Assembly (NCBI RefSeq): GCF_030944405.1
Contig: NZ_CP132339.1
Coordinates: forward strand, 3,472,001-3,536,000
Direction: 5' to 3'
Source: Janthinobacterium sp. J1-1
Lineage (GTDB): Bacteria > Pseudomonadota > Gammaproteobacteria > Burkholderiales > Burkholderiaceae_D
Length of the DNA: 64,000 nt
Shown: piece after piece, positions 9,066-17,589 of the stretch
How the letters are laid out: each line of letters starts with the position of its first letter
Numbering within the stretch: position 1 is the stretch's first letter
Notes under the pieces: model-generated
Database searches by the model: none
The model's input: only the letters and a program-made list of their open reading frames with translations
What the model was told of the DNA's origin: nothing
Made by a program: the position numbers and the translations under genes

Positions 9066-9455
9066 TCAAGGCTGGCGCGCCTGCAGCGCCGCCAGTTCGG
9101 CCTTGGCTTTTTCCAGTTTGCCCTCGAGCTTGGCGATCTTCTTCGGTTCCTTGTTCGCCTCCTGGGCCAGGCGCAGCGAGCGGTCGGTCTGGTTGACCTT
9201 GGCCTGGGCCTTGATGATTTTTTCGTTGTGGCGTTTTACCAGCGCGTCGTCGCGGCAGCTGGCGTTGTTTTCGTCGAGCGCGCGGCTCAGGCCTTCCACC
9301 TTGTTGGTATTGCCCATCTGCTGGGCGTCGCGCAGTTCGGCGCGGATGCTTTCGCGCTTGGCGGCGCAGCCGGCCAGCTGGGTTTCGGCCCAGGCACCGC
9401 CGCTGGCGGAAATGGCGACAAGCAGGGTCATTGCGGTGAGGGATAGACGGTTCAT
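9066..9455 (-). CDS. DUF1090 family periplasmic protein
   Basis: This 129-residue protein has a clear signal peptide (MNRLSLTAMTLLVAISASGGAWA), cleaved before ETQLAGC. The mature part contains two cysteines (in AGCAAK and NASCRDD) and a long charged helix rich in Lys, Glu and Gln that ends AALQARQP. This is the layout of DUF1090 proteins, small periplasmic proteins of unknown role. The gene diverges from the Sel1 gene at 9533. A deleted copy of it lies at 6430-6505. Confidence 0.85.
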   Translation of the reverse strand: MNRLSLTAMTLLVAISASGGAWAETQLAGCAAKRESIRAELRDAQQMGNTNKVEGLSRALDENNASCRDDALVKRHNEKIIKAQAKVNQTDRSLRLAQEANKEPKKIAKLEGKLEKAKAELAALQARQP

Positions 9456-9532
9456 GGCGGCCTTTCAACAGTGGTGAACGATCCTACCATTATTGCGTGC
9501 CGGGCGCTGTCTTGCTGGCGCAGTCAAGTACC

Positions 9533-10543
9533 ATGGCACCCATGCTTAAATATCTATTTGCGCTGGCGTGTCTGCTGCCGGCGTCTACCTTTGCAGAACC
9601 TGCACCGCGCCAGCATCCGGCGCTGCTGCCCTTCGACATGAGCGGGCTCGACGCGCTGCGTCAGCGGGTCGACGCGGTGGTCAACCGTCCGGCCGACCTG
9701 TCAGCCGACAAGGTCGCCGCGTTTGAGCAGGCGCGGGCCAGCGCGCAGGCCGGCGATGCGGCGGCCCAGCTGCGAATGGCCGGCATGCTGCACGAAGGCC
9801 AGGGCACGCCGCGCGACCGCGACGCGAGCCTGGCCTGGCTGAAAAAGTCGGCCGAAGGCGGCAACGGCACGGCGCAATCTGTTCTCGGCGTGGCGCTGAC
9901 GCATGGACAGGGCGTGGCGGTGGACCGCAAGGCTGGCGAGTACTGGCTGCGCAAGGCGGCGGCGCAAGACATCGAACAGGCGCACATCACCCTGGCGCTG
10001 CAGTACGAAACCATCCACGGCAGCCCTGAAGAACGCGCGCATGCGCTGCACTGGCTGAAGGTCTGCGCGGAAAACGGCTACTTCCCGGCCTATAATGAAA
10101 TCGGCTACCGGCTGATGATGACGGCCACCGGCGAGGCCCAGCGCGTGGAAGCGTTCGGCTGGTACATGCAGGCGGCCAAGGTGCTCGACCCGCCAGGCCT
10201 CAACAACGTCGCCTATTCGTACGAAGTGGGGCAGGGCGTGGCGCAGAGCGACGAGGCGGCGCTGGGCTGGTATGAAATGGCGGCGATCGCCAAAAGTCCG
10301 CCCGGCCAGACCGGTTTTGCGCGGCTGCTGGAACAGGGCAGGGGCGGGCCGACCCGGCAAGGGCCGGCGCCGCCGCCGTTCGCGCTGTATCTGCTGGCCG
10401 CGCAGCAGGGCGATGAGGAGGCGATGGCGCGGCTGGTCAAGGTGTTTGAACTTGGCGAACTGGGGCAGGCCGCCGATCCGGCACAGGCGGCGCTGTGGCG
10501 GGAAAAGCTGCGGCAAGCCAGGGCAGCAGGCGGCATGCTATGA
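9533..10543 (+). CDS. Sel1-repeat exported protein
   Basis: ATG 9533 (MAPMLKYLFALACLLPASTFA) gives a proper signal peptide; ATG 9542 is an equally possible start. The frame extends further upstream to 9497, but that part lacks signal character. The mature protein holds about six Sel1 repeats, helical pairs of about 36 residues with motifs such as AAAQLRMAGMLHEGQGTPRD and AAYSYEVGQGVAQSD-like units. Such repeats form solenoid surfaces for protein binding. The product is presumably periplasmic. Its stop lies directly before the operator palindrome of the AGE gene. No partner can be named. Confidence 0.8.
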   Translation: MAPMLKYLFALACLLPASTFAEPAPRQHPALLPFDMSGLDALRQRVDAVVNRPADLSADKVAAFEQARASAQAGDAAAQLRMAGMLHEGQGTPRDRDASLAWLKKSAEGGNGTAQSVLGVALTHGQGVAVDRKAGEYWLRKAAAQDIEQAHITLALQYETIHGSPEERAHALHWLKVCAENGYFPAYNEIGYRLMMTATGEAQRVEAFGWYMQAAKVLDPPGLNNVAYSYEVGQGVAQSDEAALGWYEMAAIAKSPPGQTGFARLLEQGRGGPTRQGPAPPPFALYLLAAQQGDEEAMARLVKVFELGELGQAADPAQAALWREKLRQARAAGGML

Positions 10544-10546
10544 TAT

Positions 10547-10562
10547 TTGTTATCGATAACAA
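10547..10562. promoter_or_regulatory. 16-bp perfect palindrome, candidate LacI-family operator
   Basis: TTGTTATCGATAACAA is fully self-complementary with a central CG, the usual design of LacI/GalR operators. It lies 15 bases upstream of the AGE-family gene, where a repressor would block transcription. The LacI-type protein encoded at 12857-13900 is the obvious candidate ligand (inference). Confidence 0.7.
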
Positions 10563-10577
10563 TATGATGAGAGACCG

Positions 10578-11804
10578 ATGAATTCCGCAAGCAATCCCGA
10601 TTTCCGTTCCAAGCACATGCTGGAACAGCATATCCTGCACACCATGCGTTTTTACCATCCGCGCGCGCTCGACGCCAGCGGCGGTTTTTACCATTTCTTC
10701 CTCGACGACGGCACCGTCTACGACGCCACCACGCGCCACCTGGTCAGCAGCACGCGCTTCATCTTCAACTACGCCATGGCCTACCGCCAGTTCGGCGACG
10801 ACGACTACCAGGCGGCGCTGCGCCATGGCGTGGCGTTCCTGCGCGAGGTGCATCGCGATCCCGAAACGGGCGGCTATGCCTGGCAGCTGCACTGGGAAGA
10901 CGGCCGCAAGACGGTGGAAGACGGCGCCAATCACTGCTACGGCCTGGCCTTCGTGCTGCTGGCCTATGCGCACGCGCTGCAGGCCGGCATGCAGGAAGCG
11001 CGCGCTTATCTGGATGAAACGTTCGAACTGATGGAGCAGCGCATGTGGCTGCCCGAGCACGGCCTGTACGCCGACGTCGCCAGCGCCGACTGGGCCAGCA
11101 TGGACGGCTACCGCGGCCAGAACGCCAACATGCACGCCTGCGAAGCGATGCTGGCGGCGTTCGAGGCAACCGGCGAAGCGCGCTACCTGCACCGCGCCGA
11201 GACGCTGGCCCACAATATCACGGTGCGCCAGGCCGGCCTGGCCGGCGGCATGATCTGGGAACACTACAAACCCGACTGGTCGATCGACTGGGACTACAAC
11301 CTGCACGACAAGAGCAATATCTTCCGCCCGTGGGGCTACCAGCCCGGCCACTTCACGGAATGGGCCAAGCTGCTCTTGATCATGGAGCGCCACGCCAAGT
11401 TCATGGCCGGACCATCGGACTGGCTGCTGCCGCGCGCGCGAGAGCTGTTCGACACGGCCCTGGCCAAGGCCTGGGACCACACGCATGGCGGCATCCATTA
11501 CGGCTTCGGCCCGCAGGATGAAATCTGCGATGGCGACAAGTATTTCTGGGTGCAGGCCGAAAGCTTTGCCGCTGCCGCCGTGCTGGCCAAGCGTACCGGC
11601 GACGAAGGCTACTGGCAAACCTACGACAAGATCTGGGACTACAGCTGGCAGCATTTCGTCGACCATGACCATGGCGCCTGGTACCGCATCCTGACGCCCG
11701 ACAATCAGAAGATCAGCAACGAGAAAAGCCCGGCCGGCAAGACCGACTACCACACCATGGGCGCCTGCTACGAAGTGCTGAACGTGATTGGCGGTGCGGC
11801 ATGA
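10578..11804 (+). CDS. AGE-family sugar epimerase/isomerase (mannose isomerase-like)
   Basis: This 408-residue protein spans the usual length of the N-acylglucosamine 2-epimerase family, an (alpha/alpha)6 barrel. Motifs seen include the RFIFNYAMAYR segment near residue 60, the YGLAFVLLAYAHAL helix, GYRGQNANMHACEAMLAAFE and DKSNIFRPWGYQPGH, with conserved His residues expected to act as acid/base catalysts. Family members interconvert mannose and fructose, mannose and glucose, or act on N-acyl sugars. The ATGA overlap with a fructokinase-like PfkB gene favours mannose-to-fructose isomerisation feeding fructose 6-phosphate (inference). A perfect palindrome just upstream suggests LacI-type repression. 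Confidence 0.85.
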   Translation: MNSASNPDFRSKHMLEQHILHTMRFYHPRALDASGGFYHFFLDDGTVYDATTRHLVSSTRFIFNYAMAYRQFGDDDYQAALRHGVAFLREVHRDPETGGYAWQLHWEDGRKTVEDGANHCYGLAFVLLAYAHALQAGMQEARAYLDETFELMEQRMWLPEHGLYADVASADWASMDGYRGQNANMHACEAMLAAFEATGEARYLHRAETLAHNITVRQAGLAGGMIWEHYKPDWSIDWDYNLHDKSNIFRPWGYQPGHFTEWAKLLLIMERHAKFMAGPSDWLLPRARELFDTALAKAWDHTHGGIHYGFGPQDEICDGDKYFWVQAESFAAAAVLAKRTGDEGYWQTYDKIWDYSWQHFVDHDHGAWYRILTPDNQKISNEKSPAGKTDYHTMGACYEVLNVIGGAA

Positions 11805-12718
11805 GCGGCTTCCCTTCTTTTGTCTCGGCCGGCGAAGCGCTGACCGACATGCTGCGTACTGGCAGCGACCAGTGGAGCAGCCAGGTGGGCGGCTCGACCT
11901 GGAACGTGGCGCGCGTGATGGCCAAGCTGGGCGTGCCGAGCGCCTTTGCCGGCGCCGTCAGCCTCGACGTGTTTGGCGACGCGCTGGCCAAGGCCAACGA
12001 TGCGGCCGGCCTGGATGCGCGTTTCCTGCAGCGTTATGCGAAATCGCCGCTGCTGGCCATCGTGCACGAGCTGAACCCGCCGACCTACTACTTTATCGGC
12101 GACGACAGCGCCGACCTGCATTTCGACGCGGCCCGGCTGCCGGCCGGCTGGATGCAGGGCGCGCAATGGGTGCACTTCGGCGGCATCAGCCTGGCGCGCG
12201 AACCGCTGGCCGGCAAGCTGGTGGCGCTGGCCGAAGAGCTGAAGGCGGCCGGTGTCAAAATCAGCTACGACCCGAACTTCCGCGTCATGATGGACGAGCG
12301 CTACGACGCCACCCTGGCGCGCATGACGGCGCTGGCCGACGTGGTGAAAGTGTCCGATGAAGACCTGGCGGGCCTGTTCCGCCACGACGATATCGACGCC
12401 TCGTTTGCCCTGCTGCGCAGCTGGAATCCGCAAGCCGGTTTCCTGTACACGCGCGGCGCCGCCGGCGCAGCCTTGTACCAGGGCGAGCGCAGCTGGCAGG
12501 CGGCGCCGCCAAAGATCGAGGTGGTCGACTCGGTCGGCGCCGGCGACGCCAGCATCGGCGGCCTGCTGTACAGCCTGATGTACCGGCCCGAGGTCGATGG
12601 CGGCGAGCATTTGCGCTTTGCCGTGGCCGCCGGCGCGGGCGCATGCCTGGCCGCCGGCGGCTCGCCGCCGTCGGTGGAGCTGGTGGAGTCACTGGCGGAA
12701 CGCACTGTGGTCAGGTAA
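11801..12718 (+). CDS. PfkB-family carbohydrate kinase (fructokinase-like)
   Basis: This 305-residue ribokinase-family protein opens with SAGEALTDML. It has the N-terminal substrate-binding GGSTWNVARVMAKLG segment and the C-terminal signature DSVGAGDASIGG near residue 245, whose Asp is the catalytic base and whose GAGD forms the anion hole. Members phosphorylate fructose, 2-keto-3-deoxygluconate or similar sugars. The 4-base overlap with the AGE gene points to fructokinase as the most economical reading, but the substrate is not proven. A REP-like hairpin pair follows the stop. Confidence 0.85.
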   Translation: MSGFPSFVSAGEALTDMLRTGSDQWSSQVGGSTWNVARVMAKLGVPSAFAGAVSLDVFGDALAKANDAAGLDARFLQRYAKSPLLAIVHELNPPTYYFIGDDSADLHFDAARLPAGWMQGAQWVHFGGISLAREPLAGKLVALAEELKAAGVKISYDPNFRVMMDERYDATLARMTALADVVKVSDEDLAGLFRHDDIDASFALLRSWNPQAGFLYTRGAAGAALYQGERSWQAAPPKIEVVDSVGAGDASIGGLLYSLMYRPEVDGGEHLRFAVAAGAGACLAAGGSPPSVELVESLAERTVVR

Positions 12719-12736
12719 AGCAGGCGCCGCGGATGA

Positions 12737-12834
12737 TGTCGGGTTACGCCCTGCGGGCTAACCCGACCTACGTGCCAGTGCCGTATCGGGTAGGTCGGAT
12801 TAGCGGGGCCGCCTAGGCGTAGCGTAATCCGACA
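12737..12834. repeat. REPIN-like pair of inverted REP hairpins
   Basis: Two hairpin-forming units lie head to head between the convergent kinase and LacI genes. Unit one (12737-12772) pairs TCGGGTTA with TAACCCGA. Unit two (12790-12834) pairs GTCGGATTA with TAATCCGAC and is in inverted orientation. The core resembles the REP/RAYT-mobilised hairpins common in Pseudomonas and Betaproteobacteria. The pair may also act as a bidirectional terminator. No second copy was noticed in this window. Confidence 0.7.
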
Positions 12835-12856
12835 ACATTGTTGGAGTCGCAGGCAT

Positions 12857-13900
12857 TCAGATTCCCGGCACCCCCGACGACCCCCGCACCATCAGCGTAA
12901 ATTCCAGCAAGCGGTGCGTCGCCGGCGCCACGTCGCCGGCGCGGCGCTGGCGTATCTCGTCGAGCACCAGGGTGACGGCGGCGCGCGCCATGTCGGCGAT
13001 CGGCTGGTGGATGGTGGTCAGCTCGGGCCACACGGTGGTGGCCACCGGCGTGTCGTCGAAGCCGCAGACGGACAGCTGCTGCGGCACCTGCAGGCCCATG
13101 CCGTGCGCCACGGCCAGGGTGGCGGCCGCCATGTCGTCGTTGCTGGCAAAGATGGCGCTGGGGCGTGCCGGCCCCGCCAGCAGCTTGCGCGCGGCGTCGA
13201 GTCCCGAACGATAGGTAAACAGTCCCTGCGCCAGCCGCTCCCGCGGCACGCTCCATCCCGCTTCCCGCATCGCATCGAGAAACGCCTGCCGGCGCAAGAG
13301 GGCGGGCGTGTGGGCCGGGTCGCCCTCGATAAAGCCGATATCGCGGTGGCCCAGCCCCAGCAGGTGGCGCGTCATCGCCAGCGCGCCCTTGTAGTCGTCG
13401 ATGCGCACGGCGGAAATGGCCGGCGACGGCTGGCCAGTGGCCACCGCAATCGAGGGCATGCCGATGCGGTTCAGTTGCGCCTGCACTTCGGGCGAGTCGC
13501 ACAGCGGCGGCGGCACCAGGATGCCGTCGACCCCGGCCGCCACCAGTTTTTTAATCGCGGCGCGCTGGCTGGCCAGGTCGCTACAGCGTTCCAGCAGCAA
13601 CTGGCCGCCGCTCTGGCTGCACTGCTCCATGGCGCCGACCAGGAATTCACTGAGATAGGCGGCGCTCGGGTTGCTGTACAACAGGCCGATGCGCAGGGTG
13701 CCGGTGCGCGCGGTCCTGGCCGCCAGGTTGGGCTGGTAGCGCAGCGCGGCGATCGCCGCTTCCACCTTGCCGCGCGTGGCGGCGCTGACGCTGGCGCGGC
13801 CGTTGATCACGCGCGACACCGTCATGGCCGAGACGCCGGCCAGGCGCGCCACGTCGTGCACGGTGGCGCCGCCCGGCGCATCTGCGGCGATGGGCGTCAT
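12857..13900 (-). CDS. LacI-family transcriptional regulator
   Basis: This 347-residue protein has the classic N-terminal HTH, TVHDVARLAGVSAMTVSRVINGRASV, followed by the hinge helix region NLAARTART. A periplasmic-binding-protein-like effector domain follows, with segments such as IGLLYSNPSAAYLSEF, ASNDDMAAATL and CGFDDTPVA. Sequences of this kind form dimers that bind palindromic operators and respond to a sugar. It starts one base after the stop of the glucokinase-RpiR gene and is therefore probably its operon partner. The palindrome upstream of the AGE gene and one near the porin promoter are candidate targets. Confidence 0.92.
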   Translation of the reverse strand: MTPIAADAPGGATVHDVARLAGVSAMTVSRVINGRASVSAATRGKVEAAIAALRYQPNLAARTARTGTLRIGLLYSNPSAAYLSEFLVGAMEQCSQSGGQLLLERCSDLASQRAAIKKLVAAGVDGILVPPPLCDSPEVQAQLNRIGMPSIAVATGQPSPAISAVRIDDYKGALAMTRHLLGLGHRDIGFIEGDPAHTPALLRRQAFLDAMREAGWSVPRERLAQGLFTYRSGLDAARKLLAGPARPSAIFASNDDMAAATLAVAHGMGLQVPQQLSVCGFDDTPVATTVWPELTTIHQPIADMARAAVTLVLDEIRQRRAGDVAPATHRLLEFTLMVRGSSGVPGI

Positions 13901-13901
13901 C

Positions 13902-15815
13902 TTATTCGAGATGGCCGCCGAACTTCAGCTTGCCGCTGATGCGCATGCCGTGCAACTGGCCTTCATCGGGCTCGGCCGCGCTGGTGCGCTGCACCGTGTC
14001 GCGCCGCGCCAGGCCGACCGACAAGATATCGAGCATCATCAGCTGCAGCAGGCGCACGATCATCGGCACGAAATTGAGGTTGCCTTCGGGGTGGTTCAGG
14101 GTCAGCAGCACGTCGGCCTGGCGCGACAGCGGCGAGCCGCTGGCGGTAATGGCCAGCACGCGCGCGCCGCAGCCCTGCGCCACCTTCACCGTGCGCAGCA
14201 GTTCGGGCAGGGCGCCCGAGCGTGAAATCACCAGCGCGACGTCGCCTGGTTTGAGCATGGCGGCGCTCATTTCCTGCGCCTGCTGGTCGGCGAAATAACT
14301 GCTGACGATGCCCAGGTTGAGCAGCTTGTGCTGCATGTCGTCGGCCACCACGCGCGCGCTGCCGACGGCCAGCAATTCCACCCGCCGCGCGCCGCGCAGC
14401 ATGTCGATCGCCTCGGTCAGCGCCTTGACGTCCAGCATGTCGCGCATGGCCAGCGCGGCCGAGGCGCTGTTGCCCAGCACCTTGCGCGCCAGTTCGGCGT
14501 CGGAGTCCGACATCTCCACATGGCAGTGCGCCACCGTGATGGCGCCGCCCGTCAGGCCCGAGGCCAGTTTCAGCTTGAAATCGGCCAGGCCCTGCACGCC
14601 GATCGAGCGGCAAAAACGCATCACGGTCGGCTGGCTGACGCCCACGCGCTGGGCGATTTCGGCGATCGGCAGGGTCAGCATGGCGTTCGGTTCTTTCAGC
14701 ACCCAGTCGGCCACCTTGCACTCGGAGGGGCTCATGCGGCCGCGCGCCTGGCGCACCGATTCGAGCACCGGCGCGCCGGAATTGGCCCGCTTGAGCTTTT
14801 GCGCCAGGATGGCGGCGATGCCCAGAAACGTCGGCAGTTCGGCCGTGATCAGGAAGGTGGGGATCTGCGCCAGGTATTCGTTCAGGCGGCCCTTCTGCTC
14901 GAAGCGGGCGCGGAACTGCGAGCGTTCGAACAGGGGGCCCAGGCGCGGCACGATGCCGCCGCCGATATAGATGCCGCCCAGCGCGCCCAGTGTCATGGCG
15001 ACATTGCCGGCGATCGAGCCGAGGATGGCGCAGAAGCAGTCGACCGCTTCCAGGCACACTTCGCAGTCGTTGGCCAGCGCGCGGCTGGTGATCTCGGCCG
15101 CCAGCAGCGGCTGCGCATCGGTCACGCCGGCGCGTTCGGACAGGGCGCGGTAGATCAGCTCCAGGCCGCGCCCGGAAGCGAGGCGTTCGGCCGACACATG
15201 CGACAGTTCGCGCCAGGCATAGGACAGCACGTCCATCTCGCGCTGGTCGCACGGCGCAAAGCTGACGTGGCCGCCTTCGCTGCCCAGCGCGATCCAGCGG
15301 TCTTCGGCCGGAATCATGCCCGATACGCCCAGGCCCGTGCCCGAGCCGAGCAGGCCGATCACGCTGTCGGCGCGCGCCATGCCGCCGCCGATCTGCATGC
15401 GCTGGTCGGGCCGCAGATAGGGCAGGGCCATCGCCAGTGCCGTGAAGTCGTTCACGACCAGCAGGGTGTCGAGGCCCAGCGCGGCGCGCATTGCTTCGAT
15501 CGAGAAGAACCAATGGTGGTTCATCATGCGGATATTGTCGTCGTCGATCGGGTTGGCGATCGCGATGGCCGCATGGCGTACGCGGGCCGAACCGGCGGCG
15601 CGCGCGTCGGGACTGTCGATATAGGCGGTAATGGCCTCCAGCAGGGAGGCATAGTCGTCGCAGGGCAGCACGGCCACCGCTTCCAGGTGGCCCTGGCGCG
15701 TTTCCAGCACGAAGCGGGCGTTGGTGCCGCCGATATCGGCCAGCAGGCGCGGTCCGTCGCTGAAACGGTCGGCCGCATCGCCGCCCGCACTCTCTGTTCT
15801 TTCATCAATTCTCAT
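13902..15815 (-). CDS. glk: Bifunctional glucokinase / RpiR-HexR-type regulator
   Basis: The frame is open from 15929, but ATG 15815 (MRIDERTESAGG) gives the normal N-terminus before the phosphate-binding LLADIGGTNARF. The product has 637 residues. Residues 1 to about 335 form a glucokinase with VVNDFTALAMALPYL, GSGTGLGVSG and GGIYIGGGIVPRLG. After a short linker there is an RpiR-type HTH (IAEIAQRVGVSQPTVMRFCRS) and a SIS sugar-phosphate-binding domain (VELLAVGSARVVADDMQHKL). This fusion is known from Burkholderia and relatives. It phosphorylates cytoplasmic glucose and may sense the resulting sugar phosphate to control catabolic genes. It is transcribed divergently from the porin and leads into the LacI gene. 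Confidence 0.93.
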   Translation of the reverse strand: MRIDERTESAGGDAADRFSDGPRLLADIGGTNARFVLETRQGHLEAVAVLPCDDYASLLEAITAYIDSPDARAAGSARVRHAAIAIANPIDDDNIRMMNHHWFFSIEAMRAALGLDTLLVVNDFTALAMALPYLRPDQRMQIGGGMARADSVIGLLGSGTGLGVSGMIPAEDRWIALGSEGGHVSFAPCDQREMDVLSYAWRELSHVSAERLASGRGLELIYRALSERAGVTDAQPLLAAEITSRALANDCEVCLEAVDCFCAILGSIAGNVAMTLGALGGIYIGGGIVPRLGPLFERSQFRARFEQKGRLNEYLAQIPTFLITAELPTFLGIAAILAQKLKRANSGAPVLESVRQARGRMSPSECKVADWVLKEPNAMLTLPIAEIAQRVGVSQPTVMRFCRSIGVQGLADFKLKLASGLTGGAITVAHCHVEMSDSDAELARKVLGNSASAALAMRDMLDVKALTEAIDMLRGARRVELLAVGSARVVADDMQHKLLNLGIVSSYFADQQAQEMSAAMLKPGDVALVISRSGALPELLRTVKVAQGCGARVLAITASGSPLSRQADVLLTLNHPEGNLNFVPMIVRLLQLMMLDILSVGLARRDTVQRTSAAEPDEGQLHGMRISGKLKFGGHLE

Positions 15816-16020
15816 GGCGGCGTTCAATGTCTCGTGTGCGTGCGCCGTCTTTGCGGCGCAACTGTCGTTATGGTGAAAACCAAGGATTCTAGAGGGTATT
15901 TGGTCTGCGTGCCAAAAAATGCCAGGCATGCCAGATCAGCACTTATCTGTGTTGAAAAAAAACACTTTGCGCAAGGCCAAAGATAGTCAAATAAAGTGTG
16001 GCTGACTAGTCGTAGGATTA

Positions 16021-16035
16021 CAACATAATATGTTG
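16021..16035. promoter_or_regulatory. 15-bp perfect palindrome upstream of the porin gene
   Basis: CAACATAATATGTTG is a perfect inverted repeat (7+1+7). It overlaps the predicted -35 element of the porin promoter, a position suited to repression. Either the LacI protein or the RpiR half of the glucokinase fusion could bind; the sequence differs from the palindrome upstream of the AGE gene. Confidence 0.6.
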
Positions 16036-16061
16036 ATATTTGTTCGTAGTATAGTTACTAT
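16033..16061 (+). promoter_or_regulatory. Predicted sigma70-like promoter of the porin/ABC operon
   Basis: A -35 hexamer TTGATA (16033-16038) and a -10 TACTAT (16056-16061) are separated by 17 bases. The transcript would start near 16068 and have a leader of about 70 bases before the strong ribosome site GAGGAG next to ATG 16140. Both hexamers are overlapped by inverted repeats. Confidence 0.55.
16047..16060. promoter_or_regulatory. Inverted repeat TAGTA-N4-TACTA over the -10 region
   Basis: TAGTATAGTTACTA has 5-base arms around four bases and covers the predicted -10 element. The half-site resembles those bound by RpiR/HexR-type regulators. The glucokinase-RpiR fusion encoded divergently is the natural candidate (inference). 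Confidence 0.45.
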
Positions 16062-16139
16062 GTCTCTGCTGGAAAGATTTCTGGCCAGTACATTCGGCCA
16101 CGAAGTACTAGAAAAAAACAACTACTGAGGAGACTTACC

Positions 16140-17450
16140 ATGCTGCATCGCAACATGTTGAAGGCCGCGTTGAAAGCGCTGCCTGCTGCCATCGTATTAG
16201 CTATCGCCAGCGGTTCCGCCATGGCGGACCCGATGTACCCAACCGATTCCGAAGGCTTCCACGGCTACCTGCGCGCTGGCGCCGGCAGCAACACCTCTAG
16301 TGACGGCGGCTCACAAGGCTGCTTCGGCCTGGGTGGCAACACCATGAAATATCGTCTGGGCAATGAGTGCGACGCCTATACCGAATTCGGCTACACCAAA
16401 GCCATCGCCAAATCCGGCGACGTAACCTACATGGCCACCGTCTGGGTCAACGCCTACGCACCAAATTCCGATTTCGGCGACAACAAGGTCGGCATCGTCA
16501 AAGCCTACGTCGAAGCACAGGGACTCGACTTCCTGAACGGCGGCACGGCCTGGGTCGGCAAACGTTTCTACTACCGTCCTGACATCCACATGCTGGATCT
16601 GCAGTACATCAACATGAACGGTACCGGCGCCGGCCTGGACCGCATTCAGGCGGGCCCGGGTAAATTCTCGTATGCCTTCTTCAAGGACAACGACATTGCC
16701 CAGTTCGATGATGCCCAGGGTTCGAAGAGCGGCACGCCAGGTGTCTACCTTGGCAACCGTTCGGCCGTGCGCCAGAACTTCATCTACGGTGAAATTCCGG
16801 TCAACACCAACGGCACCCTGGACCTGGCCGCGACCTACATCATCGGCGAAGGCAAGGACAACGATTTCTTCGGCAAGAAAAACAACGGCTGGCAGCTGTC
16901 GGCATTCCACCGTCAAGGCAAGGTCTTCGGCGGCGGCAATACCTTCGGCGTGCAGTATGGCGTCGGTCCTGGCGTCGGCAAAGGTGCGCAGTTCGGCGCC
17001 GCCGGCGACACCTCGTTCGGTTCGGACGTGAAACGTACCCGCGTGTTCAATGACATGGCGATCCAGCCGATGGAAAACTTCGGCATGGAACTGGTCGCCC
17101 TGTGGCAAAAAGACGAGTCGAAAGCTGCCGGCTCCTCGACCTGGACCTCGGTTGGCGTGCGCCCTGTCTACGCTTTCACCAACAACCTCAAGCTGATTGG
17201 CGAACTGGGCACGGACCGCGTGACGCAATCGGGCGGCCCGACCAAGCGCCTGACCAAGATCACCATCGCACCGGCGATTTCGGCAGGTCCTGGCCTGTGG
17301 TCGCGTCCTGAACTGCGCGCCTTTGTCAGCTATGGCAAATGGAACGATGCGGCCACCGCGTCGGTCAACGCGTCGAACAACGGCGGCCCGATCTACAACA
17401 ACAACACCAGCGGCACCTCGTACGGCTTCCAGGTTGAAGCCTGGTTCTAA
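16140..17450 (+). CDS. lamB: LamB-type carbohydrate porin
   Basis: This 436-residue outer-membrane protein has a signal peptide cleaved after SGSAMA. The mature start DPMYPTDSEGFHGYLRAGAG, the Cys pair in GCFGLGG and RLGNECDAYTEFGY, and the C-terminal aromatic residue (FQVEAWF) are hallmarks of maltoporin-family 18-strand beta-barrels. The length is as expected. It would admit glucose, mannose or oligosaccharides to the periplasm for the binding protein encoded next. The promoter carries two inverted repeats, and a strong GC hairpin follows the stop, so porin mRNA may be produced in excess over the transporter genes. Confidence 0.9.
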   Translation: MLHRNMLKAALKALPAAIVLAIASGSAMADPMYPTDSEGFHGYLRAGAGSNTSSDGGSQGCFGLGGNTMKYRLGNECDAYTEFGYTKAIAKSGDVTYMATVWVNAYAPNSDFGDNKVGIVKAYVEAQGLDFLNGGTAWVGKRFYYRPDIHMLDLQYINMNGTGAGLDRIQAGPGKFSYAFFKDNDIAQFDDAQGSKSGTPGVYLGNRSAVRQNFIYGEIPVNTNGTLDLAATYIIGEGKDNDFFGKKNNGWQLSAFHRQGKVFGGGNTFGVQYGVGPGVGKGAQFGAAGDTSFGSDVKRTRVFNDMAIQPMENFGMELVALWQKDESKAAGSSTWTSVGVRPVYAFTNNLKLIGELGTDRVTQSGGPTKRLTKITIAPAISAGPGLWSRPELRAFVSYGKWNDAATASVNASNNGGPIYNNNTSGTSYGFQVEAWF

Positions 17451-17459
17451 GTTTTGACT

Positions 17460-17492
17460 GATGGGGCCATTCCCGCCGGGGATGGCCCCATC
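17460..17492 (+). terminator. Hairpin after the porin gene
   Basis: GATGGGGCCAT pairs with ATGGCCCCATC around an 11-base loop. There is no T-run, so it may be an attenuator or an mRNA-stabilising stem rather than a full terminator. Its position between porin and binding-protein genes suits differential expression. Confidence 0.65.
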
Positions 17493-17589
17493 TGACTGTA
17501 AAGAGCGCCGGCACAGGCGCAAATTAACCTTTATCGGCAGATTGCGCCGAAGCCCCCTAAAAGCTTGATCAAAAAAAGGAATTGTGGAG

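Noticed and set aside
14328..15986. A 552-codon open frame on the plus strand
   Set aside because: It is antisense to the glucokinase-RpiR gene, with composition typical of a shadow frame.
15962..15999. ACACTTT / AAAGTGT arms in the glk-porin intergenic region
   Set aside because: The 7-base arms are 24 bases apart, too far for an ordinary operator or stable hairpin.
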